Source: Actinoplanes aureus (GTDB lineage: Bacteria > Actinomycetota > Actinomycetes > Mycobacteriales > Micromonosporaceae). Taken from it: a stretch of DNA of 64,000 nt. Below, piece by piece: positions 1-10,036 of this stretch. Under the pieces are notes generated by a model. The model had not been told where the DNA came from. It was given only the letters and a program-made list of their open reading frames with translations, and made no database searches. Numbering within the stretch: position 1 is the stretch's first letter; the number at the start of each line of letters is the position of its first letter. A program made the position numbers and the translations under genes. The stretch covers positions 1 through 64,000 of the forward strand of contig NZ_JADQTO010000014.1 of NCBI RefSeq assembly GCF_015704865.1, written 5' to 3'.

Positions 1-376
1 GCCGCCGCGGCACCCGCACCGACCACGTCCGGTCCCGGAAATGCCGCTTGATCTCACCGATGACCGTCGGAATCGCATAACCCGCGAAATCGACACCACG
101 CTCCGGATCGAACTTGTCCACCGCCTTGATCAACCCAACCGTCGCGGTCTGGATCAGATCATCGGTCGGCTCGCCCCGGCCGGAATACCGGTGAGCCAGG
201 TGACGGGCGAGAGGCAACCACGCCTCGATAGCGCGGTCGCGAAGTGCGGCACGGGACGGGTGGCCTGCCGGCATGGCGGCCATCGCGTTGAGAAGCTCGG
301 CCGCGCTGTCTACCGGCGCCTGGGCGCTGGCGGCGGTCGACGACGGCAGTGCCGTCGAAGTCTCGGTGACGGTCAT
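1..376 (-). CDS. SigB/SigF-type RNA polymerase sigma factor, N-terminal part (runs off the window edge)
   Basis: This is the first 125 codons of an alternative sigma factor; the 3' part lies outside the window. After a low-complexity N-terminus of about 35 residues comes sigma region 2: RHLAHRYSGRGEPTDDLIQ, then VGLIKAVDKFDPERGVDFAGYA and the start of region 2.4/3 (EIKRHFRDRTWSVRVPRR). These match the SigB/SigF/SigG family of stress and development sigma factors, which direct RNA polymerase to their own promoter class and are normally held by anti-sigma kinases of the SpoIIAB/RsbW type. The ATG at 376 has a strong GGGAGG Shine-Dalgarno eight bases upstream. The family call is firm; which stress it serves cannot be told. 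Confidence 0.93.
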   Translation of the reverse strand, partial: MTVTETSTALPSSTAASAQAPVDSAAELLNAMAAMPAGHPSRAALRDRAIEAWLPLARHLAHRYSGRGEPTDDLIQTATVGLIKAVDKFDPERGVDFAGYAIPTVIGEIKRHFRDRTWSVRVPRR

Positions 377-752
377 GTCGTTGGTCCTCCCTGGAACCTT
401 CCGGAGAGCCGGCCCCTTTTGGGACCCGGTCGGTCGGGTGTCCATATCTGTGGGGCAGCGAGAATCCGCCGCCCAGGCACGCTTTAGCCGTTCGGTTACG
501 GAGACTCTATCCGACAGGTCGAGAGAAGACTAGCCGAAAGTATGAGTCTTTTATAGGGCGAGAATGGCATTAAACGGACGTCCAGAGCGATGCTCCGAGA
601 GGGGAAGCGCTCAAAAAGGGGATCGGAAACGACCCCTGTGGTGTACGCCACGTGAAGATCGACAGCGACCGGACGGCGATCCGAAAGGTCTGACCCGGCT
701 TACCGAACAGGTCGGTGCGGTGACACTCCCGGCTGGAGCTAACGTGTAGCGG
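377..752. other. Intergenic region between divergent sigma factor and DedA genes
   Basis: This 376-base stretch is less GC-rich than its surroundings (for example around 500-570) and must carry the promoters of the sigma gene on the minus strand and of the dedA-SDR pair on the plus strand. I looked for the GTTT...GGGTA promoter type used by SigB/SigF-like factors and found no convincing copy. No coding frame with a ribosome-binding site and family motif is visible. Confidence 0.5.
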
Positions 753-1415
753 ATGCCTCCTACAGCCTCCCTTCCAGGACTCCTGGACAATGTCGCCCCG
801 ATCCTGGACCGGTGGGGTTACCTGGCGATCGGGGGAGTGATCGTCGTGGAGAGCTTCGGCGTTCCGGCTCCCGGCCAGACGATCATGGTGGCCGCCTCCA
901 TCTACGCCGGCGCCGGACGGATGAACATCTACATCGTCGCGATCGTCTCGTTCGTGACGGCGGTGATCGGCGACAACATCGGCTACTGGATCGGCCTGCG
1001 CGGCGGTCGCAAGATCGTGCACCGGTGGGGGAAGTACATCTTCGTCACCCCGGAGCGGCTGGAGAAGGCCGAGAAGTTCTTCGCCAAGCGCGGCGCCCGG
1101 ATCATCGTGGTGGCCCGGTTCATCGACGGGTTGCGGCAGCTCAACGGCGTGATCGCGGGCATCACCAGGATGCCCTGGAAGACGTTTCTGATCTACAACG
1201 CGATCGGCGCGCTGCTGTGGGTGGGCTGGTGGTGCACGGTGGCGTACCTGCTCGGCGTCCACCTCGTGGAGATCATGGGGCACGCTCACAAGTACAAGTG
1301 GATCGCGATCGGCGTCGTCCTGGTCGCGGTCGCGACCTACGTGACGCTGCATGTCCGGCACGTCCGGCGCCGGCGGGCACGTTCCGCGGCCGCCGTCGAA
1401 GAAGCCCAGACCTGA
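753..1415 (+). CDS. DedA family (VTT domain) integral membrane protein
   Basis: A 220-residue polytopic inner-membrane protein of the DedA/SNARE-associated (VTT) family. Members are proposed lipid scramblases or transporters that maintain envelope homeostasis and proton motive force. Family marks are the re-entrant motif with E33 and GVPAPGQ (36-42), and the second motif ARFIDGLRQLNGVIAG, which contains the conserved F-x2-G-x-R and AG. Hydrophobic segments lie near residues 22-60, 65-85, 125-150, 155-180 and 190-210, and the C-terminus is basic and cytosolic. The stop lies 21 bases before the start of the next gene, so the two are probably cotranscribed. The exact substrate is unknown. Confidence 0.92.
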   Translation: MPPTASLPGLLDNVAPILDRWGYLAIGGVIVVESFGVPAPGQTIMVAASIYAGAGRMNIYIVAIVSFVTAVIGDNIGYWIGLRGGRKIVHRWGKYIFVTPERLEKAEKFFAKRGARIIVVARFIDGLRQLNGVIAGITRMPWKTFLIYNAIGALLWVGWWCTVAYLLGVHLVEIMGHAHKYKWIAIGVVLVAVATYVTLHVRHVRRRRARSAAAVEEAQT

Positions 1416-1435
1416 GACGTACGAGGCGCGGAGCT

Positions 1436-2272
1436 GTGCAGCGGTTCACCTTCGCGGGGCGTACCTGCGTGATCACCGGGGCGGCTAGTGGCATCGGGGC
1501 GGCGCTTGCTCTGAACCTCGCGAAACGCCGGGCGGTGCTGGATCTGGTCGACAAGGACGGTGCCGGACTGGACCGGGTGGCCGGGATGGCCCGGGAGCTC
1601 GGGGCGGGCGACGTCTGCGCGTACCCCGTCGATTTGAGCGATGGCGGCGATCGCCGCGACCTGGCCGCCGAGATCGCGTCCCGCCATGGTGGTGCCGATC
1701 TTTTGATCAACAACGCCGGGGTGACGCTGACCGGCACGTTCGAGCAGAACAGCAGCGCCGACATCGACTGGCTGCTGGAGATCAACCTGCATGCGGTGGT
1801 GCGGCTGACGAAGGCGTTCCTGCCCCAGCTGCTGGCCCGGCCCGGCTCGCACGTGATCAACATGTCCAGCCTGTTCGGGCTGATCGCGCCGCCGGGCCAG
1901 GTGGCGTACGCGACGAGCAAGTACGCCGTGCGCGGTTTCACCGAGGCCCTCCGGCACGAGCTGGCGCCGCGCGGCGTCGGTGTCACCGTCGTGCATCCCG
2001 GCGGCATCCGCACGAACATCGCCGCCAACGCCCGGGTCAGCGGCCTCGACCCGGACGGCGAGCAGGCGGCGCAGGCCCGCCGGTTCGCCGAGGCCGCGCT
2101 GACCATGCCGCCTGAGGAGGCGGCCCGCCAGATCGTCGCCGCGATCCAGGCCCGCCGCCCCCGCCTGGTGATCACACCGGCCGCCAAGGCCGGCGACTGG
2201 TTGGCCCGCCTGACCCCCACCCGCTACTGGGCCATCAGCGAACGCTTCGCCCGCCGCCGAAACCTAACCTGA
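1436..2272 (+). CDS. Short-chain dehydrogenase/reductase (SDR)
   Basis: A classical SDR oxidoreductase of 278 residues using NAD(P)H. The cofactor motif TGAASGIG is at 14-21, the structural NNAG at 92-95, the catalytic serine in INMSS (about 144), and the active-site YATSK at 158-162, followed by the PG motif (HPGGIRTNI). The reading frame stays open far upstream inside dedA, so I chose the GTG at 1436: the SDR fold begins directly after it, and AGG/GGAG stretches sit in front. The C-terminal tail (RRPRLVITPAAKAGDWLARL) resembles SDRs linked to lipid or membrane substrates. It probably shares a transcript with dedA. Substrate not assignable. Confidence 0.92.
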   Translation: MQRFTFAGRTCVITGAASGIGAALALNLAKRRAVLDLVDKDGAGLDRVAGMARELGAGDVCAYPVDLSDGGDRRDLAAEIASRHGGADLLINNAGVTLTGTFEQNSSADIDWLLEINLHAVVRLTKAFLPQLLARPGSHVINMSSLFGLIAPPGQVAYATSKYAVRGFTEALRHELAPRGVGVTVVHPGGIRTNIAANARVSGLDPDGEQAAQARRFAEAALTMPPEEAARQIVAAIQARRPRLVITPAAKAGDWLARLTPTRYWAISERFARRRNLT

Positions 2273-2420
2273 AACCAATTCAGAGGTACGCGCCCGCAAA
2301 GTCCCGCCCTGCCCGCGACCCAGCAACCACACCAGCCCTCACCGCGCCCGCCGGGCCAAGCAAAACGCAAGCTCACCCCAACTGCCACACCACACCGCAC
2401 GACGCCCGCCGGCTTCGAGA

Positions 2421-2623
2421 CGCGCAATGCCCGCGAGCCGAGATGCGCACAACCACACCGCATTGCGGCGTCACCAAGATGCCCCCAATGCCGCGGGCGG
2501 GGGTAACCGCAACCACATCGCATTGCGCCCGCCGGCGTCGAGGGTGCCGAAAACGGCTAGCGAAGCGTGGTCGTTTTCGGTGCCCTCGACGCCGGCGTCA
2601 AAGGGCGCAATGCCCGCGAGCCG
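2421..2623. repeat. Intergenic repeat cluster with long imperfect hairpin
   Basis: The 363-base gap 2273-2635 separates two convergent genes and holds short repeats. GCGCAATGCCCGCGAGCCG occurs at 2422-2440 and 2605-2623. AACCACAYCGCATTGCG occurs at 2451-2467 and again at 2511-2527, exactly 60 bases apart. A large inverted repeat is built from arms 2531-2555 and 2572-2596 (25 bases, two adjacent mismatches, 16-base loop). It is extended by CATTGCGCCC (2521-2530) pairing with GGGCGCAATG (2603-2612). As RNA or DNA it would form one long stem, so it may end transcription from both sides. I see no other copy in this window; it could be a dispersed genomic repeat. Confidence 0.7.
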
Positions 2624-2635
2624 GAGGCGAAGCCA

Positions 2636-3766
2636 TCAAGCACTGCCGGTTAGCACAGCGAATCTGGGGTGTTCGGCGCCGCCGATTGTGGTGAAGTCTC
2701 CGCCTGCGCTGATCGTGCCGGCGGGGTTCGCGGAGAGGACGCGGACGCCGATGACGCCGTTGGCCTGCGGCGCCCAGGCTGTGAGGCGGCCGGCGCCGGT
2801 CATCGCGGCGAGCTTCACCCTCGGCATGGATCCGTCCAGGCAGGTGCCCTGCGGGCCGTTGCGCGGGGTGAGGCAGGCCCGGTCGAAGTGGCCGCCGACG
2901 TAGGTGACGCCGTTCAGCGTGGTGATCGCGACCGCGTCGCCGTCGAAGACCCGTTGCCAGCGCATCGACCCGTCGAGCGCGTTGTACGCCACCGCCCGTC
3001 CACCCTGCCCACCCGTTGCCGCGTACACCCTGGAGCCGTCGACCGCGATCGCGTTGACCTCGGCCGTCACCTTCGGCCGGAAGTATGGGTCGAGAACGCC
3101 GGTGCGTCCGCTCACCGCGGCCAGGCGCAGTGTGCTGCTGACCCCGTTCACCTTGTGGAACGCGCCGCCGAGGAAGAGTTGGGCGCCGGTCACCGCGAGG
3201 GTGTGCACGCGGTCGTCGGCGTGTGCCCGCCAGGCGCGGTCGAGTCGCCCGGTGGCCAGCGAGAAGGCGGCCAGGTTGCGGCGCTTGCTGCCGTTCACCG
3301 CGGTGAAGCTGCCGCCCAGGTAGAGGCGGCCGTTGCCGGCGGCGAGGGCGTACGGGGTGCCGTCGACCGCGTGGTTGAACCGGCCGACGGCGCCGGTGAC
3401 CGGGTCGAGCTGGGCGATCGAGTCGCGTTTCTGGCCGGCGACGGAGTGGAAGTAGCCGGCCGCATAGACACCGCCGGCCGTGGCGGCGAGTGCGCGTACC
3501 GTGCTGTCGGCGGCCGGTGACCAGCCGAGCAGCTCGCCGGTGCGCGCGTCGAAGGCGGCGAGCCGCAGGCGCGGATAGGTACGCCCGCCCCAGCTCGCCT
3601 TGGTGAACGACCCCCCGACATAGACCGTGCTTCCCCGGTAGGCGATCGCGTAGACGGTGCCGTTGAACGTGGGCGCGGAGCGGGCGGTGCCGTTGACCGC
3701 CTGTGCCGGTGCCGCGACGAACATCAGGGTCAGGACGGCGACGAGGGCCAGGCGGAGAGAGCGCAC
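2636..3766 (-). CDS. Secreted beta-propeller-like repeat protein
   Basis: A 376-residue exported protein. The N-terminus is a typical Sec signal peptide (MRSLRLALVAVLTLMFVAA, then cleavage after AQA, about residue 23). The mature part is made of repeats about 45-55 residues long carrying a signature such as VYVGGSFT, LYLGGSFTAVNG, LFLGGAFHKVNG, TYVGGHFD and AGGDFTTIGG. Each is followed by an AAF/LAAV...G strand pattern, as in delta-60-type or PQQ-like beta-propellers. Such proteins are often attached to other extracellular domains; here none is present. It lies six bases downstream of the phosphodiesterase gene on the same strand and may be read from the same transcript. Molecular role unknown. 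Confidence 0.75.
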   Translation of the reverse strand: MRSLRLALVAVLTLMFVAAPAQAVNGTARSAPTFNGTVYAIAYRGSTVYVGGSFTKASWGGRTYPRLRLAAFDARTGELLGWSPAADSTVRALAATAGGVYAAGYFHSVAGQKRDSIAQLDPVTGAVGRFNHAVDGTPYALAAGNGRLYLGGSFTAVNGSKRRNLAAFSLATGRLDRAWRAHADDRVHTLAVTGAQLFLGGAFHKVNGVSSTLRLAAVSGRTGVLDPYFRPKVTAEVNAIAVDGSRVYAATGGQGGRAVAYNALDGSMRWQRVFDGDAVAITTLNGVTYVGGHFDRACLTPRNGPQGTCLDGSMPRVKLAAMTGAGRLTAWAPQANGVIGVRVLSANPAGTISAGGDFTTIGGAEHPRFAVLTGSA

Positions 3767-3772
3767 ATTCGG

Positions 3773-5806
3773 TTAACCATCCCGACTTGGGGAAAGTCGC
3801 GCCGATATGTCCGGATCGAGATCTTCGGCACGCAACGGCTCGCCGGCCTCCAGCGGAGCCGGTTCGGGCTCGCGCAGGCCGAGCATGGTGAGCCATCGGA
3901 GGAGCTGCCGGTGCACCGCGTCCGGCCCGTCCAGGTCGTCGTCGACCGGCCAGCCGGCCGGGTGGACCAGGACCGCTTCGGTCTGCCAGCCGCCCAGTCC
4001 GCCGTGTGAGCCGACCAGTTCCTCGAAGGCGGCGACCTCCTGCGTCGCCGGGCCCATCGAACTGATCACCACGAGGTCGCCGATGTGCGCGGAGCTCTGG
4101 TGGCGCAGCAGGTCGCGGCGGGCCCGCGGGCCGTACGGCAGGAGCGGGTCGGTGCCGGTGACCGCGCCGTCCCGCAGTCGCTGGGAGCCGCCCGAGCCGT
4201 ACACGACCGGCCCGTCGTCGTCCTGCACCACGACCAGTCCGACTCCCGGGTGCGCGGCCAGCCCGCTGATCAGCCGCGGGTACGCATGCTCGACCGCGGC
4301 CCGCTTCAGCCGGTGCGGAAAGCGGGTCAGATAGATCATCGACAGGTTGCCCGAGGAGACCACGAGCACCGGGGCGGGCGCGGGTTCCTCCTCCACCGCG
4401 GCCGCGTAGTCCGGGGCGGCGAGCCGGTCGACCACCTCGTCCAGGGTCTCGCCGTACCGCTGCCGGAAGGTGGCGCCCTGGCTCTGCCCGTGATCGGAGA
4501 GGACCACCAGGTGGTAGCGGCGGGCCGCCTCCGGAGCGAGCCGTTCCAGGACGCCGAGCATCCGGTCCAGGTTCTCCAGCTGGCGCATCGACTCCGGGCG
4601 GGCCGGTCCGGCGTGGTGCGCGACCTCGTCGTAGTCGACCAGGTCGCAGTAGATCGCCGGGACGCCGCGGGCCATCTGCTCGGCGACCAGCGAGACGTTC
4701 ACGTCTCGCAGCAGCATCGACGCCGGGCGCAGCGCCAGGAACGCGCCGGAGCGGCTGACCCGGGGTTGCAGGTTGCGCCGGCGCTGGAGGCGGGCCTGGT
4801 GCAACTCGGTGAACACCTCGGCGACACCGAGTACGAGGGCGCGGGTGAACCCGTACGGCGAGGCCATGAACGCCGCCCAGCCGCGGGCGGACCGGCCGGG
4901 CAGGGCCGCGTGGCTGACCGTGAGCAGGTTGGTCACCGCGTCCCCGCTGAACGCGTTGCTGATGCTCACGCCCCCGTCCCGGAGCAGCCCTTTGCCGTCG
5001 CTGATCCGGCCTTCGATGATCGCCGCGTCCCGGGGGCGGCTGGAGACCATCAGTTTGCCGGTCTCCTTCTCGTACCAGCGGAAACCTGGAACCTGCCGGG
5101 TCGCGCCGTGCAGGATCCCGGCCTGAGAGGCGGGCGTGGTGGACGGCAGTCCGGTGTGCCAGGGGTGCACGACGTGGCTGCCGGTACGCAGCCAGTGCCC
5201 GAGGACGGGCAGGTTGCCGGCCCGGACGGCCCACCGCAGCACCGGCTCCGCCACCCCGTCCAGCTGGACCATGAGCAGCCCGGGTTCGGTGCCCGGGGCG
5301 GGCCGGCGGAAGGTCAGCAGCGGCCCACCGTCCCGGCGGGCGGCCCGGCGGCGTACCGCCCGCATCAGCCGGCGCGCCTCCCGGACGAAGGTGTCGTCGC
5401 TGCCGCTGTCCGCCATCCAATCCAGCAGGGCGGCGACCACGACGGCGAGGACGGCGGCGGTCACCAGCGTGGGCAGGCCGCTGATCTGCTCCGCCGGGTC
5501 CAGTTCGAGGGCGACGGTCATCACGACGACCTGCGCGACCACACCGAGGAGCATCGCGCCCCAGCCGCCGAGCGCGGTGATCCCGACCAGCAGCAGCGGA
5601 CGCAGCACCGCGCCGACCACCGCGACCAGCACCACGAGACCGAGAACGTCGATGATGTCGGTGCTGGCCACACCCGGCATCAGCCACAGAGTGAGGGTCA
5701 GCACCACGAAGGTGGTGAGGGCGCTGCGCAGCACGGCCCGCATCCGGTTGAGGACGCGGCGCCAGGCGAACAGGGCGCGCACCTCGTCGCGCGGGCTTAC
5801 GGCCAC
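3773..5806 (-). CDS. Membrane-anchored alkaline-phosphatase-superfamily phosphodiesterase
   Basis: A fusion of an N-terminal membrane part (four hydrophobic segments within about residues 25-140, similar to small holin-like or PhnA-type membrane modules) with a C-terminal type I phosphodiesterase/nucleotide pyrophosphatase domain. The metal-site set is complete: D in MVQLDGVAEP, the nucleophile Thr in GLPSTTPASQAG, D/H in CDLVDYDEVAHHAG, DH in LSDHGQSQG, and a late H in GSHGGLGGW. The catalytic domain probably faces outside and hydrolyses phosphodiesters or phospho-headgroups. The frame is open to 5884; I used GTG at 5806, but an ATG at about 5743, just before the first membrane segment, is also possible. 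Its substrate is unknown, and despite the holin-like helices it is not a phage lysis gene. Confidence 0.82.
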   Translation of the reverse strand: MAVSPRDEVRALFAWRRVLNRMRAVLRSALTTFVVLTLTLWLMPGVASTDIIDVLGLVVLVAVVGAVLRPLLLVGITALGGWGAMLLGVVAQVVVMTVALELDPAEQISGLPTLVTAAVLAVVVAALLDWMADSGSDDTFVREARRLMRAVRRRAARRDGGPLLTFRRPAPGTEPGLLMVQLDGVAEPVLRWAVRAGNLPVLGHWLRTGSHVVHPWHTGLPSTTPASQAGILHGATRQVPGFRWYEKETGKLMVSSRPRDAAIIEGRISDGKGLLRDGGVSISNAFSGDAVTNLLTVSHAALPGRSARGWAAFMASPYGFTRALVLGVAEVFTELHQARLQRRRNLQPRVSRSGAFLALRPASMLLRDVNVSLVAEQMARGVPAIYCDLVDYDEVAHHAGPARPESMRQLENLDRMLGVLERLAPEAARRYHLVVLSDHGQSQGATFRQRYGETLDEVVDRLAAPDYAAAVEEEPAPAPVLVVSSGNLSMIYLTRFPHRLKRAAVEHAYPRLISGLAAHPGVGLVVVQDDDGPVVYGSGGSQRLRDGAVTGTDPLLPYGPRARRDLLRHQSSAHIGDLVVISSMGPATQEVAAFEELVGSHGGLGGWQTEAVLVHPAGWPVDDDLDGPDAVHRQLLRWLTMLGLREPEPAPLEAGEPLRAEDLDPDISARLSPSRDG

Positions 5807-5910
5807 GAATCGAGGTTTGCACAGCCGTGCACAGCAGACCACGTTCAAGGTCACACTCGTACGGGGGAACGACGGCCCGCTCACCCGGTTCTGCGGTTAC
5901 CTTCGTGCCG

Positions 5911-7106
<1,196 letters not shown>

Positions 7107-7110
<4 letters not shown>

Positions 7111-7838
7111 CCGATACGCACCCAGACGTTGTCGAGGATGCCGTTGAACTGGTCGTTGTCGCGGTAGGCGCCCTTCGACCCGATACTGAGCGGCTGGTTG
7201 TTGCGCACCGACAGGCCGGCCGGCACCAGGGTCCGGCCACGCAGCACGCCGTCGACGTAGATGTCCAGGATGGTGCGGGTGCGCTGGCAGCGGATCCGAT
7301 GCCAGCGGCCGTCCGCGGTGGTGACGGCGCTGCGGGCGATCCGGATGGTGGGCCGCCGCACGTCGACCAGCACGCAACTGGGCCGGCCCGCGAAGCCGTC
7401 GATCTGGAGTTTGTACTGGCTACTGGTGGTGGAGTAGCCCTTCTGGAGGACGTTCTGGCCCTGGCTGGTCTGGCCGGGCGGTAGCAGTACGTCGGCGCCG
7501 AAGGCGATGTCGCGGGTGCCCGGGTTCAGGTCGGCGGAGTTGCCGCTCTGCAGGACCACGTGCGGGCAGATCCGCTGGGTGCACTTCCCGGGGAACGCGA
7601 TGGCGCTGCCCGGGCCGTGCGCGACCGGGCGTACCCGGCCGCCCTGGATGGACAGGACGCGCAGCGTGTGCCCGTTACCGGACTCGTCGATGAGTGAACT
7701 CGGCTGCCCGTTGAACCCGTACCGGACGATGAACGCCGGCGTCGGGGCAGCCTGCTGGCCCGGCGTAGGGTCGTTTGCCTGCGCCGGGGCGGCAACGGTC
7801 ACGATGGCCAAAAGCGCAGCGGGCAAACATGATCGCAT
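7107..7838 (-). CDS. Secreted LamG/concanavalin A-like domain protein
   Basis: A 243-residue secreted protein: a signal peptide (MRSCLPAALLAIVTVAAPAQA), a short linker, then one jelly-roll domain of the LamG/ConA-like type. Visible marks are YGFNGQPSSLIDESGNGHTL, the central WHRIRCQRT (typical W-x-x-V-x-C strand), IYVDGVLRGRTL and LSIGSKGAYRDNDQFNGILD. Two Cys pairs may form disulfides. This fold usually binds carbohydrate. It converges on the chitinase and overlaps it by four bases, so they are not cotranscribed. The frame continues upstream to 7925, but the signal peptide fixes the start at ATG 7838. Confidence 0.82.
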
Positions 7839-7964
7839 GCCCGAATTATTACTTCTAGGGTGTTCTGTCCGGTCCGGAATGGCCTCGCCTAAAGACTGAA
7901 GCTGCCAACTGAACGGATTAACCACTCCAAAACGGGTTAAACCTGTACACCCTAACGAGGTATG

Positions 7965-8699
7965 TCAGGGACGGTGCTCCTCCGGCCGTACCGGCTTGCT
8001 GTCCTCCTTGCGGCCGAAGAGCTTCCAGCCCCGCTTCTTCTTCTCCACCACCGGTACGGCCTCGCCGTTCAACACGTCCAGCCGATGCTTGGCCACCGGG
8101 TTCCCCGGCTCGAGGCGCAGCGAGGTGAGCAGTGCCTGCCGGGCCTGGTCGACGTGGCCGAGAGCCGCCAGTGCGACGCCGTGCGTGAAGTAGTAGTGCG
8201 CCTCGGTCGGGTCCAGCCCGATGGCGGTACGCGCGGCCTGCTCGGCGTCGGCGAGTTGCCGGTCGGCGGCGAGCAGCGCCCAGGCCACCCGGTCGTGCCA
8301 GAGCGGGTTCTTCGGCTCCACGATGACCGCCCGGTACGCCATGCCCATCGCCTCGTCGTGCCGGCCCAGCAGGGTCAGCGCGCGGCTCGCGATCGCCAGC
8401 GGGCGCGGGTCGTCCGGCACCAGATCGACCGCGCGGGTCGCCGCGTCCAGGGCCGGCTCCACCTGATCCAGCGCGAGCCGTACCCGGGCCATCAGGATCC
8501 AGCCGGGCGCCGAGTCCGGACGCGCGGCCAGCACCGGCGCCAGCATCTCGGCCGCCTTCTCCGGCTGGAGGTGCTCGAAGAGCGCGGCGGCCCGGGCGAC
8601 GGCGAGGTCGGTGGGGTCGGCGAAGGCACGCGCCGAGGCACCGTCCGGGTCACCGAGCGGGACTGCCGGGACAGCGGTGGAGGCGGGGGTAGAGGTCAC
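7965..8699 (-). CDS. TPR-repeat protein
   Basis: A soluble 244-residue protein made of about five tetratricopeptide repeats (for example AEMLAPVLAARPDSAPGWIL, ALDAATRAVDLVPDDPRPLA, AEQAARTAIGLDPTEAHYYF, ARQALLTSLRLEPGNPVAKH). It ends in a basic tail with VEKKKRGWKLFGRKE. TPRs mediate protein-protein contacts. The GTG start has GAGG upstream. It follows a second TPR gene of the same organisation by 112 bases, and the two are about equally alike across the repeats, so a tandem duplication is likely. No enzymatic motif is present. Confidence 0.85.
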   Translation of the reverse strand: MTSTPASTAVPAVPLGDPDGASARAFADPTDLAVARAAALFEHLQPEKAAEMLAPVLAARPDSAPGWILMARVRLALDQVEPALDAATRAVDLVPDDPRPLAIASRALTLLGRHDEAMGMAYRAVIVEPKNPLWHDRVAWALLAADRQLADAEQAARTAIGLDPTEAHYYFTHGVALAALGHVDQARQALLTSLRLEPGNPVAKHRLDVLNGEAVPVVEKKKRGWKLFGRKEDSKPVRPEEHRP

Positions 8700-8811
8700 G
8701 CGGACCTCTTCGGCCGTTCCCGGCGGAAACTGAGACGAATGCCGGCGGTAGCGGCGAAGCCGGGGAGGGTCCGGCTTCTGGTGGGAGTCGCAGGCGTACC
8801 GCGCAGGGTTT

Positions 8812-10026
8812 TCAGCGTCCTGCGCGCCGGCGGCGGAAGACTACGAAGAGACAGCCCGCAGCGGCCGCGAGCGCGGCCGCCACGGCGGCCGGGCGCCACC
8901 CGGCGTCGGCCACGTCGGTGGCCGCCAGGCCGGTGGCCACCGCGATGCAGACGCCGGCGACCAGCCAGAGGGAGTACGTGGAGAGGCCGCGTCCCTTGTC
9001 GCCCGGCTCGTCGGCCGGCGCGGTGAGCAGGCGCACCGCGAAGCCGGCCGCGGTGGCCGTGCCGAGCAGCGCGGTGAGCCAGCCGGACGGGGCCACGACC
9101 GCGAGCAGCAGCAGGCAGAGGGCGAGACCAGCGGCGAGGACGGCCACCCGCTGGCGGCCGTGGGTGAGCAGATCGCGCAGGTAGCGGCGCAGGGCGGGAT
9201 CCAGCCGGGCGAGGAAGAAGCCGGCGTACGCGGCCGGGGTGAGCACCGCCAGGGCCGCCACGATCCGGGCCCCGCCGGCCGACCCCTCGGCCAGACGCCA
9301 GCCGACGTACGCGAGCAGCACCAGAATGATCGAGGTGTAGACCAGGAACTGGCGCAGCGCGACGTCCAGCAGGAACCGGCTGGCCTCCTGCCGCGGGTCC
9401 GCTCGCAGCGCGCCGACCAGCCCGGACGCGCCCCGGGCCAGCCGGCTGAGCGCGAACGGGTGATGGTGCACCACATCGAGCGCGGCCAGTTCGTGCTGGG
9501 CGACCGCGTTGTCCGGTTCCAGGCTCAATGCGTCGCGCAGCGCCTGCCGAGCCCGGTCGAGCAGGTTGAGCTGCTTCATCACCATGGCGTAGGTGAGCCG
9601 GAAGTCGGCCTCGTCCGGGCCGTGCCGCACGGCCTCGCGCGCCGCGTGCTCCGCCTCGACCGGATGCCGGCCCTCCTCCAGGTACGCCCACGCCAGCCGG
9701 TTGTGCCGGTACGGGTTCTCCGGCTGGCGCCGCACCGCCTCCCGGGCCGTGGCGATCGCCTCGTCGTGCCGTTCCAGCGCGGTGAGCGCCCGGCTCAGCG
9801 CGGAGAGCGCGTCCGGCCACTCGGGGGCGTGCCGGACCGCCCGCCGGGCTGTCTCCTCGGCGAGCACCGGCCGCTTCAGCGCCAGCTGGGCGTGGGTCAT
9901 CAGAACCAGGGCCGTGACGTCGTCCGGCTCGGTCGCGAGCACCGGACCGAGGAGCTCCGCGGCGGCGCCCGGATCGCCGCGGAGCAACTGGGCCCGGGCC
10001 ATCTCGACGGACCGGTCTTGCGGCAC
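8812..10026 (-). CDS. TPR protein with C-terminal membrane domain
   Basis: A 404-residue protein with five TPR units in residues 1-190 (such as AELLGPVLATEPDDVTALVL, AEETARRAVRHAPEWPDALS, ARQALRDALSLEPDNAVAQH). About six transmembrane segments follow from residue 225 to 395, with a short basic end. The soluble half closely parallels the neighbouring 244-residue TPR protein, so the pair probably works together, one in the membrane and one in the cytosol. GTG start with GGGGAG five bases upstream. It sits ten bases after the Mn exporter gene on the same strand, so part of its expression may come from the riboswitch-controlled transcript. Function unknown. Confidence 0.83.
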   Translation of the reverse strand: MPQDRSVEMARAQLLRGDPGAAAELLGPVLATEPDDVTALVLMTHAQLALKRPVLAEETARRAVRHAPEWPDALSALSRALTALERHDEAIATAREAVRRQPENPYRHNRLAWAYLEEGRHPVEAEHAAREAVRHGPDEADFRLTYAMVMKQLNLLDRARQALRDALSLEPDNAVAQHELAALDVVHHHPFALSRLARGASGLVGALRADPRQEASRFLLDVALRQFLVYTSIILVLLAYVGWRLAEGSAGGARIVAALAVLTPAAYAGFFLARLDPALRRYLRDLLTHGRQRVAVLAAGLALCLLLLAVVAPSGWLTALLGTATAAGFAVRLLTAPADEPGDKGRGLSTYSLWLVAGVCIAVATGLAATDVADAGWRPAAVAAALAAAAGCLFVVFRRRRAGR

Positions 10027-10036
10027 AGCGACTCCC

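Noticed and set aside
377-752. SigB/SigF-type promoter for the first gene
   Set aside because: No GTTT...GGGTA pair at fitting distance is seen; calling one would be guesswork.
5380-5806. Holin-like membrane part as a sign of a prophage
   Set aside because: It is fused to a phosphodiesterase with full metal ligands, and no phage gene, integrase or attachment site is near.
2598-5822. A very long open frame on the minus strand (over 1000 codons)
   Set aside because: It is a shadow of the beta-propeller and phosphodiesterase genes. The translation is Arg/Pro/Gly-rich, has no family motif, and both real genes have signal peptide or catalytic motifs in another frame.
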